Shown here piece after piece: positions 35,717-48,446 of a stretch of DNA of 64,000 bases. This stretch comes from Chamaecyparis obtusa. Its lineage: Eukaryota; Streptophyta; Pinopsida; Cupressales; Cupressaceae. The position numbers were made by a program, and so were the translations under genes. Below the pieces are notes generated by a model. That model was given only the letters and a program-made list of their open reading frames with translations. It had not been told where the DNA came from and made no database searches. Location of the stretch: assembly GCA_027943335.1 (NCBI GenBank), contig BSBK01001118.1, positions 1,229,501 through 1,293,500 of the forward strand. Direction: 5' to 3'. Numbering within the stretch: the first letter of the stretch is position 1; every line of letters starts with the position of its first letter.

Positions 35717-38535
35717 TCATTGCCTAGAATGATGAATCCCATAGTTGTTGGCAGCGTCCCTAGTTTCCTCTTCAACTTCAGCTCCAATTACTTCACCATC
35801 CAAAAGGCCTATAGGGAGAGTTAAAAAATGATGTTAGAGCTCAGGGTCACATTTATTTATCTACATTTTTTTTACATGGATAGCTTACTCATACAATACA
35901 TCGAATCAGAAAGAAAAATAGAAAATCATATCACAACTCCATCTTTTTATCTAATAAATTTTCTTAATGTAAAAGTATTGGTATCATGATCATCATTTAA
36001 TATTCTATGTTGATATCATTCATATTTCAGCATGTGGGATAAAATGGGCTCCCATAAGGGTTGATCCCATCATGTTGTTAGTGAAATGTTGTTGATCATG
36101 ACAGGGTCCACAATCCCTGCATCAAACATGTTATTATAATCTCATCAAGAAAAAGAAAAGGCCTGAATGGAAGGAAAAATATTGTACCAATTAATGATAT
36201 GAAATAAAAATAGTGGGATAGAGTTAGTTCACTTATGATGTTCCACCTTGTATGGATGGTGGTCCCGAATATCTTCAATGTGAAGTCATAAAGCATCTTA
36301 TAAAAAGAATCGTTTCCTGCAAAAATGTCATGGGATCATCAATCCAAAACTTGTTATGAATAGGCAAATGCATATTACAATATAAATAATAATTTTAAAG
36401 TACCTGGAAGCTTAAGACATTTTAAAGGCATCAATTCTTTATCGTCAATCAACAATGACATCTGCATAACTCTCATGCTAGAAACACAGGTAGATCCAAG
36501 AAACGATGGTGAATTATCACCAATATAGGTACTCTGATCTGTATCTGATGTAGCAGACGACACCAATGTATCTCCTACTCCACAAAATTAATCCACTATG
36601 AGATGCACCCAAGATTAAAGTACAAATTATCAAATCATAATTAACACAAATCAAATATAGAAAAACAAGGATTTACCAGGCATAGACTGTGAAGGTGTCA
36701 ATGTTTGCATGCTCCTTGTTGCCGACGTTGCACTCAACAATCTCGGATGGACGTCGGTCGACCTTCTAGGAGGAGTCACCTACACTTGATGACCTGAACA
36801 ATACATTGTTAACAAAGACATTTTGAAATAATAAAAGTAAGAGTAGCTTTCAATAAAGCTTGAGCGAAAATTTTCTTAAAAATTTTGAATTAGTTGTAAC
36901 TATACCTTTTCCTATAGTTGTATCTACGGTATTAGTAAGTCCAATGAAAAACATACACTTATAATCAGTAAGTCTAATGAAGTTTTTGAATGTTCCAAAG
37001 AAAAAATTTCTTGTAACTTGTTAACTTAATGATTATTTTACCTGAGGTGGCCGGAGCTCTGCTAGTACTGGCCTCACCACGATGTCCATGACTAGGTACT
37101 TGAGCAAACAAAAAATCTTGTAACAAGAACACATACATATTTTAGTTCACGACATAAAAGAGTATAAAATATAAACCTTTATTGAAATTTTGTTATAACT
37201 AAAGATTCATTACTGCTTACTTCATAACGACGTGCTTGTGCCATCAATTCATCTGTCCTCTTCAGCATCTCCTCGGTTGGATTCACATCTTCCAAAATGC
37301 TAATAATTTTTGCATTGACTTTTTTTAGTTTTTCTTTCACTGTATTTATTATATTAGGGATATATGAGATATCCTCATTTGTATTTACAACTATTGCCTC
37401 TGTTGTTGTAGGTTCTTTTCCCCTATCCTGAACATCAATTTGTGACAGGAATATCATTAAAACTATCAGAGTAACTCTAAAACCCTAAATAAAATAACAT
37501 AATAATATAACATTTTTCAACTATCTAATTTGTACAATTACAATCAGGTTTACCATTGCTGAAGAGTGGGTGGGAGGAGCATCCCCACGGCCTCTATCAT
37601 GTGGGGGATCCATGTCATCTTGTGACAAAGATTAAATATAAAAACTTCAGCGAACTGAAAGCAATAAACTTAGCCAAAAAAACTTATTAATAAAATGGTA
37701 TATTGGAGTCATAAACTTGAGGTTAGTTTAAATGGTATATAGTACTTACCACCCTCATGATAGTAACTTTGTTTGTATCTATGCGATTTAAATGGTAATC
37801 TATTAGCAGTTCTTCCCCTACACTTATTGATTTTATCGCACATACAAAAATACGATTCTCCTCATGCAACTCAAATATGCAATTGGGTTGCTTATTAGTT
37901 GAGGAAGGTCGCGTACTATTTATAAAACCCACAATATTCCTTGTTGCTTTTGGTCTCCCATCAATGTACATAGAAAATCTTTTACTTTGATCATTTTCTT
38001 TCCATTGTATATAATTTGCTGATAGTGCATACCTACGCATACTTTTTTTATATTGAACAATTTGCATCCAATCATTGTAATTGTAACAAGGTCCAATATA
38101 CTCCATCAATTCAACAACTTTGTTGTAACATACCTTTATCCCATCCATGGAAAATAGGCCCAAGCCATGTAATGAGGATGGAGCTATGCGTTATATCCTC
38201 TCCTTAACACAAAAATCAATGTTAATTGGAGGTAGCTCATTGGGTACCTATTCTTTCTCAAGATGTGTGTACCTAAAGGGCACTTTGATGTCACCTTTGG
38301 TCTCATCATCATAAGAACATGACCCCCCTTGAGCAAGGAAAAATTACATGCGTTTATTGAATTTTTTTATAATCTTTTGACCTCTAGTTGATCTCCCTAT
38401 TTTAGCCATACTACATGTCAAACTTTCATCTACCATTCCTGTATTTCCCTCATTTGAGGACGATAGATCTGACAAGTACCTATTTGGTGGGTCCTGCAAT
38501 CCATCAAATGAGATATTGTCATGTCCCCACTTCAA
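35717..38535 (-). pseudogene. Multi-exon SET-domain gene remnant downstream of the transposase
   Basis: The first exon (38535-37750) keeps one frame with stops near 38346, 38250 and 38189. It holds a SET-like domain with the N-terminal HGLGLFSMDGI and VVELMEYIGPC, then NIVGFINSTRPSSTNKQPNC and the C-terminal IKSISVGEELLIDYHLNRI. SET domains methylate lysine. The exon ends at a perfect GTAAGT donor. Further exons with GT/AG borders are 37618-37554, 37427-37221, 37098-37042, 36793-36677, 36574-36404, 36316-36233, 36116 onward and 35808-35717. Three successive junctions (36677/36574, 36404/36316, 36233/36116) keep a phase-1 frame. The last exon ends HHSRQ-stop. Possible small exons lie between this gene and the transposase (38853-38806, near 39000). 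It could be a captured host methyltransferase or a second CACTA protein. Confidence 0.65.
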
Positions 38536-39303
38536 ATAGAATTTTGATAATAATTAAATAATATATATAGAATAATCAAGTCTTGAATAGAGTCATGACC
38601 CATACGGTTCTTATTTGTATATATGTGGGAGATATAAAATGTAAGTTGAAAATGAAGGAAAGACACAAAAAAATAGGAATCGTATAAAAGGATAAAAAAA
38701 GTGACGAAGGCAAGTTGTATCCTTAGCATAGCACGCAAGCAACATATGTGCTCAGTGATAAACAAGAAGAATATAATAAAATTATGTATTTATTGACTTA
38801 TACCTGTTGATCCATGTCACTGTGCAAGATCCTCGTCAAAGGGGTTAAATTTCCTGCATATGTTAATCATTTATCTTAAGTTAGCTAAAAATTACATGAT
38901 ATGTATGCTACAAATTATGTAAAAGACAACATGAACAATATGAAAGATCGTAAACATGAACAAATTACCTTTACCTTATATATGGTTTGCAAGATCGTCA
39001 ACAGAAGGGGTGACGATGTGTAGAGTCAATTGCATGTTTCCAGAAACAGAAAGGGTGACAATCAAACAAAATATATACATGTATCAACAAAAATTAATTG
39101 AGCATCATAAGCAATACATTGGTAATTATAAATCACATATGTTGTAATCATTAGAATTGAACACAATAAATATGTAATCATTAGAATTGAAATCAATAGA
39201 TCAATATAAATATATATAGTAATCAATATAAATACATATAAATAATTAAATCACATACCTTGTACATTTCAATCATGTCATTGATCAACTTCTTCATCCA
39301 TCT

Positions 39304-39307
39304 CATC

Positions 39308-39350
<43 letters not shown>

Positions 39351-39450
39351 CCACTATCATCATCACCACCACCACCACCACCACCACCATCTTCTTCTTC
39401 ATCATCTTCATCATCTTCTTCTTCATCTTCTTCATCTTCTTCTTCCATCA
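39304..39450. repeat. CAT/CAC/CTT trinucleotide tract
   Basis: Eleven or more CAT, then CAC, then CTT units. In the transposase frame (minus strand) they give Asp, Gly (shifted) and Glu runs. Confidence 0.9.
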
Positions 39451-42400
39451 CATTATACTTTATCGGCCTTCCTCTTGGATCATGTCTAACAACAAATGAC
39501 CAACCCAATTTATGTGGAACCTCTAAGTAAAACACTTGCTCACATTAGATTGGAAGAACATAGGGCTCATCTCTAACTGACTCAAACAATTTTGTATTAA
39601 TCATTGTAAATCCATTATCATATTAAATAACAGTTCTATCAGGATCATTTTGATTCAATCGTAGCCTGTACCATTTGACAACGAATAGAACTAATTTGAA
39701 GGAGTTAAAGTCACACTCAAGTATATCATCCAAGATGTCATAGTATCGATTTTGAGATTATTGAGGATGTATGTCATTTCTAGATGATATATTAGTGACC
39801 TTGAAGACTGCAGTTATCCCAAAATCACAAGTTTTCTTTGTGTCATCCAACTTTTTCATGCGAAATTTGTGGTCGTGATAGTACTTAGCTTTGTGGTGCT
39901 TGACCTGCAATTTTTAAAGTGTGTGGAAATTATTTGCATTGTGAGTTGATATGAAACATATGGGTCATGATCATTAATAAATTTTTACGTACCTCTCTAC
40001 CTCTTAAACCATATGCTAGATCAATTACCATTGGAGTAGCATTGGAATCTCGATTACGATGAGCTTCTCTAATGAATGAAGCATCACCTTCCCATGTTAA
40101 TGAGAAACCATTTTGTTGACATCGTTTAATCCATATCATCATCCAATTAAGATTGTTCGCAATATACAAATGTATTGCATTCCACTCTCGACCAACTGTA
40201 TAAAAAAAATAGACCAATTACAAATAACTTATATTGAAGATTTATAAGAATTAATTACCTAAAATAACATCTTATAATTACCTCTTACTTTCGTCAATCT
40301 ACCTTTCCCCATCAAGTACTCCCCTTCAAATTTGTTAATGGAGTCGGGATCCCAAATACAATCTGCATGGATCTTTGCTGTAAACTTAGGAAGATATTCA
40401 CTAATGTACACCATGGTCTGGTATACCATATATCCCTCCATCATAGAACCTTCAGGATGTGCTCTATGTCGAACCAAGCCCTTCAAAAAATTTAAGTGCC
40501 TCTCAACCATCCACATTGATCTAGTTTGTACAAGTCCACACAATTCAATCTTCTCAACTTGATGTATGAGGTAGTGTTCTTATGCATTGAAAAAAGTTGA
40601 AGGTAGACACTTTTGCATTTCACACAGAAGATAAGGAATTTTTCTCTTCCAATATTTTATATCTTCTTTATTGATTTCTTTTGATGACAACCACCTCATG
40701 TATTTTTCAAGATCATATATAATTTGTTTGACACTATTGTCGAAGTGGTGTGGGAGAGAGAGGTAGAATGTACTACAAGAATTGTAAAATGATCTTATCA
40801 ATATTTTATAAAATAATGCAATGAAAACTACATGCAATATACTAATATATAGTGAATACAAAATAACATAAATTACCTTAATAAATGTATGTCAATCGTG
40901 TGTTTTCATCCCTGACCCAAATTCACTTTTATTTGATATGAGATTGTTTATGTTCGCAACAAATCCTGTGGGAAATCATATTTTTTTATGACTTCTTTTA
41001 TAGGATTGCTCTGCTTCTCCGATAATAACCAAGTAAGGGCACTTATATCAATCTGGTCTCCATTGTTATTTGATCGAATGATATTTTTAATTGCATGGTT
41101 GGATTCTTCAATGTCACTACAAATTTTGACAATTTTGTCTTTGTCACACCTTCCATCCAATATTTTCCATAATGTCTCTGCTACATTCTTTCTAATATGC
41201 ATAGCATCAAACAAATGCACAATTGGGAGTTGCTCGTAGTACGACAACCTACTAAATTATGTAGGATAACTTTTTAGTCCTTTTGGAAGTTGGTCATTAA
41301 TGCCTTGACGACCTTCATGAGTATCAATTACATCATCAATAAACAAAACACAATATCAAAATATAAATTTCAAACAAAAATCATTAGATGGAATGACATT
41401 ACCTTGACAATTTATTTTATTGTATTACAACTTCCATGGGCGAGGTGTCATTCTCCGTGGCTTTGATGTAGTCTCTTCTTTCCCATTGAAAATATGTTTT
41501 TCAATAATTCAGTACTTATAATTTTTGTGGAGAAAGTGTCTATGCTCATCGAACACCTGCTTTCCTAAACTTTTTGAATGATGAGATTTCATCTTTGGAC
41601 CACAAACTAGACATGAAAATTTTCCCTTTTTTTGAAAACCTACAAGATCGTGTATAATTGGATTAAAAATGTTAATTTTGTGTTAGCACTATAACATACC
41701 AAAAATGAGGTGTTAAGAAGATAACATACCACAAAAATGTGTTAGCCTAGGGGCATCATGTATTGTCCATACAAGCATTGCATGGAATTGAAATTATCTT
41801 TGTCCTATTGGTCTAGGAATGTCATACATAGTGACCCCATTCCATAACACCATCAACTCGTCAATAAGGGGCTCAATATATACATTCATATCTTTAACTT
41901 GGTACTTAAATAGTTGAATGAACAAAAATATTACATAATTATTATGACCATTTTGATAGATTATTTATAATAAATTAATTTAGATGATTATTAAATGAAA
42001 AAATACTTGAACAATCATTTCCAACATTATGTGCTCCCTCTTTATAGACATCCAAGGAGGAATGTTATTGCTGATAACAAAAATAGGCCACACCGAGTAA
42101 ACAGATCTTATCTCTCCAAACGGATTGACACCGTCTTCTACCAATGAAAGCTTGAGATTATGAGGTTCTTCTTTAAAGTGTGGCCAAGTTTCTTCTATTT
42201 CCTTAAATGTCAAACCATCTGTAGGCATTCACATAATGTCATCTCAACTTCTATTGTGTGCATGGTAATCCATAAATTGTGCCAAGCTATTGCATCTGAA
42301 TAATCATTGCAGACGTGGAATGATGGGAATATACCAAAGAACCTTGAGAGACATCTTTTTTGTTATTTGATCTGATCGATATCTACTAATATGACAATCA

Positions 42401-42817
42401 AGTCATTCTATTGCAAATTCATATTGTTTATGATATATAATATGATCATTTGGACATGCACGTATTATTTGATACTCCATTCTAATATCTTTCATAATGG
42501 ATGATAATTCTCGGTACGAGTGAGGTAGAATGTTTAATGGTGGTAACAAACACTCACCTATCAACCTACAACCAAAAATATAATTTGTTAATATAAAGAA
42601 TATTAATTGCTACATGATTCACCCTTTGTTAATTGTAAGGAAATTATGACTAAAGAAATAAAAAAAGATGGCATACCTTAACATACGTGTCATTGCTACG
42701 TTGGATAAACCATTCATAACCTTCAAGTTCACCAACAAAAATACAACGACAAGAAGAGTTATTTGGGAGCCTTCATATAGGGGCTTGTATGCCTTCTCAA
42801 GTATAGGTACATCAAAG

Positions 42818-42852
<35 letters not shown>

Positions 42853-42890
42853 TTGATCATCGTGATCATCTTGATCATCGTGATCTTCTT
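42818..42890. repeat. CAT tract and 15-bp TGATCATCNTGATCA-type repeat
   Basis: Twelve CAT units, then alternating GATCATC-T/G-T units. They encode an Asp run at the N-terminus of the transposase frame. Confidence 0.9.
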
Positions 42891-42894
42891 CCAT

Positions 42895-43370
42895 GGGATC
42901 ATTACCTTATACTTCGATATTCACACCTCCATGTTCCCTCATTTGGAAATCCACATTCTCCGGATTGTCATGGTCCATGACATGAAACCCAGGGCGGTTG
43001 ACCTATATCAAAATGATGACCTTAAATTAACCATGACCATGAATGTTATCATCAAATCATGTCTTATGTATTTTATAAATTATTAAAATACATACCAATG
43101 GATGAAATTTGTTTCCCCCTTCAATGTGACCATGCTACCTACAATGTTCATCGGCTGTTTTGATTAGATATCTTTGAGTCTTTAAGCCCTTAGAAATTTT
43201 GCAGGGGCAATAACATTTTCCATCACCTTTTATTTTAAAGTTAGACCACAATCTAGCAATTGTCTCCCTATTTTATTTTGGGTTTATAGTGTCAGACATG
43301 GTCTTTCTTGAATGGAATGACTCATTGGTGGAAGAAGGATGATTTGTTTGCAACCTGCAGATACAAATCG
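42895..43370. other. Upstream part of the CACTA element, unresolved
   Basis: No strong coding signal. Sequence near 43130-43260 could be a further upstream transposase exon (a Cys-containing frame near GCAGGGGCAATAACA), but I cannot support it. Confidence 0.3.
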
Positions 43371-44668
43371 TTGCTGAACAACTATTTTCTCAACTCTAAT
43401 TTTCTCAACACAAGGGGACATTTATCATAGCCATAGAAACTTGATTATTTTAAAATGGAATACACCAAGGAGTACCATCAGAAATATTAATCATTTACAA
43501 TCATGAAAAGTAAACCTAAATCAAATAGCTCATTTTTTTATCAGCATGTGTAGTCTCTATGTATATGAAAAATGAATGAAATATCAAGCTAAAATAAAAT
43601 AGTGAATAAAATAGTATTCCACATAGAGTGAATGAAATATACCATCAAAAGAAGGTGACAAAATCTTTTCACCAAGCACAGACATAGGTAATAAAAAAGG
43701 GACAAAAGATGAGAAATAAGAAAAATCATTACGACTATCGAAAAATCATTAAGACTATAGAAAAATCATTAAGACTATAATCACAAAAAGAAACACTCTT
43801 TGTCAACAATGTTCAAAATCATTAAGACTATAGAAAAATCATTAAGACTATAGAAAATTAAATTCTAGAAATGGACATTCTAATGCTTTGCCATTACAAC
43901 AATTGAGCATTCATCATTTGGTATTGTGTATTCCATTTAAGTATGTCAGGCACAAAGTATTCCATTTAGATTCGAAAAACATGCAGATTTGACCAAGCAT
44001 TATTGGGAGCTTGACCCAGCAACAAATGGACTTGTGATATAATTTTCACAATAGTACATGTGTTGTTGGGTAAGCTCCTAGTAGTGTTTATTAAAATTTT
44101 CATGTTCACAATAGTACATGTGCATATAAGAGTCGATCAAAGAAGGTATATGCACAGGTGACAAACATGCAAATTTGTTGACCGAGCATTATAGGGAGCT
44201 AGACCCTGCAACAAATGGACTTGTGATGATTTTTCACAATAGTAAATGTGTTTTAGGGTAAGCTCTCAGTAGTTCTTACACAAATCTGCATGTTCATCAC
44301 CTGTGCATATGAAATGGCTCTAATGGCAGATACAACCACTAAACAACCATTTTGTCAACTCTAATTTTCTCAACAAAGAGGGACATTTATCATAGCCATA
44401 GAAACATGATTATTTTTAAATGGAATATACCAAGGAGTACCATCAGAAATATTGACCATTTACAATCATGAACAATAAACCTAAATCAAATAGATCATCT
44501 TTTTATCAGCATGTGTAGTCTCTGTGTATATGAAAAATGAATGAAATATGAAGCTGAAATAAAATAGTGAAAAAAAATTCAAATTCAAGGCCTAATTTAT
44601 CAAGAGCAAAAAATAATGTAGAACCCCATGACAATCAAAAAAAGAAACATGCTTTGTCAACAATGTCT
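43371..44668. repeat. Tandem duplication, period about 965 bp
   Basis: 43391-43600 is repeated at 44356-44575 (CTCTAATTTTCTCAACA, CATTTATCATAGCCATAGAAA, ACCATCAGAAATATT). A second internal repeat (about 43985-44110 and 44168-44300) shares CAACAAATGGACTTGTGAT and CACAATAGTA. The second copy is interrupted at 44669 by an LTR element and resumes at 50094. Confidence 0.9.
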
Positions 44669-46182
44669 TGTTACCACCTTTTCTTTCTCGTTATTTATTG
44701 GCTTCTGTGTTTTGCTTTATTTTGAGTTATGTGAAGTAAGCGACATGTGTTGCAAAGTCGGTCCTCTCGTTGAACTACAAATAGTTCAAAGTTCAAGATT
44801 CAACCGTCAGATGTGAATTGTAACAAGCCTTGGGTGGTAGCCAGTCCATGCCTTTTTATGATGCTTCATTTCTTTGTAAATGTACTAAGGGGCAGTGCTT
44901 CAATTTCAAGCATTCAGAATGATTCAAGTTGAGGTTCAGAGTTCAAAATTAGTTGCAGAAGTTTGGTAATCTAGTTTACTAGAAGGAATATAAGCATGCT
45001 TTTTAATGCAAACACATGGTTTGATGATTATGAATCATCCAAAGTGGTGCCTACAGATATAAATATTGGATAATTTAATTCCATTTATGCTCAGCATTGA
45101 CAGATAAGCCAAATGAAAGAATGCAAGAGAAGATGAAGAAATCTGATTTTTTGCGGTTTTATATACATGTACTCAGATATGCATAACTTCTAGTTCCGGT
45201 ATAATTTTCTCATTCTCTCCAGTAAAGTTGTAGAAAATTAGGATTATGGAAACATATCCAAAATTTATCTCGATCCAACAGTGGAGTAAAAAGTTATACT
45301 CCCTGCATGGAGACCCATGTTTTTTGTCATAAATATTTTCATCCACCCCAACATTAAAATATTTTTATTTTTCATTTGACATATTCAAATGCCAGTTGTC
45401 CAATTATAATTTAATATGTTAAGCTATATCTTTATAAATTTTAAAATCAATCATTTATAAAGATATCATGTTTTTAAAAAAGAGAAAAACTTTGGGAATG
45501 AATGGAAAATATTTTTAAGAATCAGTTATGGGATAAAATTGAAAAGTTACGGGAAGTGAAAGAACAAGGGGAAAGTATCCAAGAATCAGTTAATTGGGAA
45601 AGGGGCTAAAGATTATTTATTGGAAGATTTTGATGAGGTAGGGGTTCTTCTTTTCCTGCAATCAGTTGGCAACAGGGATAGGGAGAAAAATATTTTCTGA
45701 GTGTTAAATGTAGCAGGGAATAAGGGGAAGTCTAATTTTTCTATTTTGTAGAAATTGATTGTGGGGATGCACATATGAAATTATATGTTGGTCATTTTAT
45801 TAAGTGTTTAAGAATAAAGAGAATTTTATATATCTAAATTTATAGGTTTTAGTGTATGATTTTCTGATTGAAATTTATCTATGAGTGATTCCAATCATTC
45901 TTAAATACTGTTATGTATCACTTTTTCAAGATTGTGTGTGCATTATAAGTCTATGGGCTTAGTGTTTTCACATATGCAAAATAAAATGTTGAGACCCCTT
46001 AACTTCTCTGTTTTAGGGAGATTAGATGAGTGATATGTTGGTCACTTATTTGTTTCTTTCTTAGTTTGTAAATCTAATTATCACATTCATTTCATAGTGA
46101 TGAGAGAATGTTAGACTACCTTCGTGTCTTCTGGTTAAAGACATATTTATTTATTTTTGAAGGACAAATTTGTTTACTAATA
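44669..46182 (+). repeat. 5' LTR of the gag-only element
   Basis: Starts TGTTACCAC and ends in TTTACTAATA (TAACA in the other LTR). The two LTRs look highly similar by eye. This copy lacks about 126 bases present near 49923-50050 of the right LTR. Confidence 0.9.
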
Positions 46183-46188
46183 GATTTT

Positions 46189-46206
46189 TGGCGACTCCGC
46201 TGGGGA
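46189..46206 (+). promoter_or_regulatory. Primer-binding site, tRNA-Arg type
   Basis: TGGCGACTCCGCTGGGGA, six bases after the LTR, is the primer site I recall for Ogre/Tat-like gypsy elements (complement of a tRNA-Arg 3' end). Confidence 0.8.
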
Positions 46207-46404
46207 ATGAAACTGAAGATTGGTGCTTTTAATTATTTTCTCCAGTTTTTAAATTATCTTAGTGTAAAAGAGATTGGTGACTCCGTGTTATAATTTTTAG
46301 AAGCTTTTGGTTAAAAAGAGTCCAGCGTATTATGGTGTTGGTTGCAGCCCAACCATGGAGACCCCAGTTTGGGCCTCTTGCTCTATCATTACATTCAACA
46401 CTAC

Positions 46405-47959
46405 CTAAAAGGCCAAAGAGTATGTTCCTACATTTGTTGGAGATAAAAATAAATGCTCGAAAAGTCACATTAAAGCATTCAGTGTTGCCTGTAGTATTCT
46501 TGGTGTACAAGAAGAAAATGTCTATGTAAGATTGTTTGTTGGAAGCCTGATTAGTAAAGCTGCTGATTGGTTCCAGAATTTACAAAGTGGATGCATTACT
46601 TTTTGGAATGACTTGGAGGTAAAATTTCTTGATAGATTTGGATCTGCAGTTGATATAGGTGAATTACTAATAAATTTTGTTCAAATCAAGATGGAGGAAA
46701 ATGAATCTATGAGAAGTTTCATTGAAAAATTTAATAGATGTGTTGGTAAAATGCCTCAAGCGAGTCAATCAATTGAAAATAATCAATTATCTATTTTTAT
46801 TTCTGCATTGCAAACTGAGATCAAATTTTTGTTAAGGCAAAAGAAATTACAAAATCTAGAAGATGCTCAAAGAGAAGTTATGGAAATGGATGATTGTATG
46901 ACTTTGAGTGGAATAAAATGTGTGGATACATATGCTGCAAATATATCTCAATCTAAAATTTATCTTTGTGATCAAAATGCGTATCCAAAGAAAATCCATT
47001 TACAAAGGAAACCTGTCATGAAAATAATGCAGCTAACACAATCTATTTCTTGTTTCTAGAACTTGACTTCTTTTAATGATCAAGACTTCCAATCACCTCT
47101 TATGATTGAAAATAGTTCTTCTAGCATTGCTGGAATATATCATTTACATGTTGAGAATGAGGATGCATTAAAAGACATATATGATCATACCACACTAGCA
47201 TAAAACTCATTAACATACACACATGCATCATCTATTGAACAAAGATCCAATGATGGAATATTTAAGGAAAGCTTGCCTGAAAGTATTTTCTTTTCATATT
47301 TTGAGCCTTTTACATTTAATATTACTAATGCTTTTCCAAAAAGAAACAATGATCAGATTGATATGATGGAGCAGCAAAAGCAAGTAATTGGAAATGAAAA
47401 TTTAGATGAAAGAATTCTGAAAATGTTTCTTTTTTTGAATTTGGTTCTTTTTGCATTTGAAGTATCTAATGTAGTTCTAGTGAGTGGTCTTGATCGAACA
47501 TATACATAAAATCAACATGAGAAAGAAAATTGTATTGGTGAAAAGCTAAATGATTTTTGTTATCCTGATGTACAAACAGATTATGAGTCTCTCCAATTTG
47601 ATCATGTGAAAGATAATGATGAATATTTGTAGCCCAAATCATTAGAAGAGCATGGTAGTAAGGATAACTTGTTTACCTTTGTTTTAATATCACATACACA
47701 AGCTGTATTAGAGGTATTCAAATTTGATTGTGAAAATGAGTTATTTGATACTCATCCCATGCTAGAATCTTTTGGTCATCAAGATAATGTTAGTGATACA
47801 TCTTCTGAAAGTAAAATTCTTGTAGATCCAAATACATATTTAAATGTGGAATTTGTTACTAATCATACTCACAATTTGGAAGAAGGCTGCACTACCAAGA
47901 CTCTTATTCATTTTGCAAAGAGTCACATGGAAGATACCGGTATTCCTTATGCTGATTGA
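46405..47959 (+). pseudogene. Gag of the gag-only element, with stops
   Basis: One frame reads from about 46405 to TGA at 47957-47959 with stops near 47057, 47201, 47507 and 47630. Its first part is a retrotransposon gag capsid domain: EYVPTFVGDKNK, AFSVACSILGVQEENVYVRL, FVGSLISKAADWFQNL, FWNDLEVKFLDRFGSA, MRSFIEKFNRCVGKMP. After about 47060 comes an Asp/Glu/Ser-rich region of unknown role with no zinc knuckle or protease. The protein would build the particle in trans with another element's enzymes. Confidence 0.8.
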
Positions 47960-48446
47960 TTTATTCAACATGGTGTTAACACATTGCAGCCATAAGTTTA
48001 CAATGTGGAGTGGCTTTTTCAGCCTGACATTCTATTTAAGAATCTTGCACATTTTATTGTTGGGCCTTTCCTCATAGTGGTTGCAGTATGGCTGTTAGGA
48101 ATGGTACTTCTTACATTTCAGCCACTTTTTCGGGCCGGCAAGTACTTCTCTCAAGCGGTAAATGGCTTCACTTGAGAAGCACATGCGTCTCTGAAGGTAT
48201 GGGTTGCTTGCCTATCCCTTGTAAATAATTTTTTTTGTGTTATAGATTTAGGTGTCTTGGTGTGTTTTCTTTTTTGCTGCTTTAGTTTTAGCATGTTATG
48301 TTTTTCCCTGCTCCCCTCCACCCTCTGCAAGTAGCTCCCTATTATTGGCTTTGACTCCATTGCCCATTGGCTAGGCACTACTCTTTCTTCACCAAAGATG
48401 CTAGATTCCTTCATCCTCAAGAGTCCTCATCCCCAGTCAGAGCCAT
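47960..48446. other. Untranslated 3' interior of the gag-only element
   Basis: No gene. I see no clear polypurine tract before the LTR at 48447; the last 60 bases are C/T/A-mixed, which is unusual. Confidence 0.5.

Larger units (their letters stand above)
35717..42894 (-). mobile_element. CACTA (En/Spm) element remnant, coding part
   Basis: On the minus strand, a TNP2-type transposase gene is followed by a second multi-exon gene. This is the arrangement of En/Spm, where tnpD-like exons precede tnpA-like exons. The CACTA terminal repeats were not identified with confidence at either side, so only coding limits are given. Confidence 0.75.
39278..42894 (-). pseudogene. CACTA TNP2-type transposase, multi-exon, with stops
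   Basis: Order on the minus strand: acidic N-terminus and PILEKAYKPLYEGSQ (42894-42677, donor GTATGC). Next is exon 42565-42007 with MEYQIIRACPNDHIIYHKQY, KVLWYIPIIPRL, WPHFKEEPHNLKLSLVEDGV and NPFGEI. Exon 41904 to about 41732 has VKDMNVYIEPLIDELMVLW and MLVWTIHDAP. Exon 41641-41404 has SCLVCGPK, DEHRHFLHKNYKY and FNGKEE. A piece at 41247-40948 has HLFDAMHIRKNVAETLWKIL. The DUF4218 part (about 40800-40275) has GLVQTRSMWMVERHLNFLKG and HPEGSMMEGY. The DUF4216 part (39905-39278) has VFYLEVPHKLGWSFV and an Asp/Glu/Gly-rich end. The protein would cut and paste CACTA DNA in the nucleus. Many stops (often at Gln or Trp codons) show it is dead. Confidence 0.9.

Noticed and set aside
39260..39499. 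Plus-strand Ile/Thr/Phe-rich frame
   Set aside because: Shadow of the trinucleotide tract that encodes acidic residues in the minus-strand transposase.
44628..44816. Plus-strand frame with CEVSDMCCKVGP, similar to 48367-48594
   Set aside because: The similarity is due to the two LTRs; it is LTR sequence, not a conserved gene.
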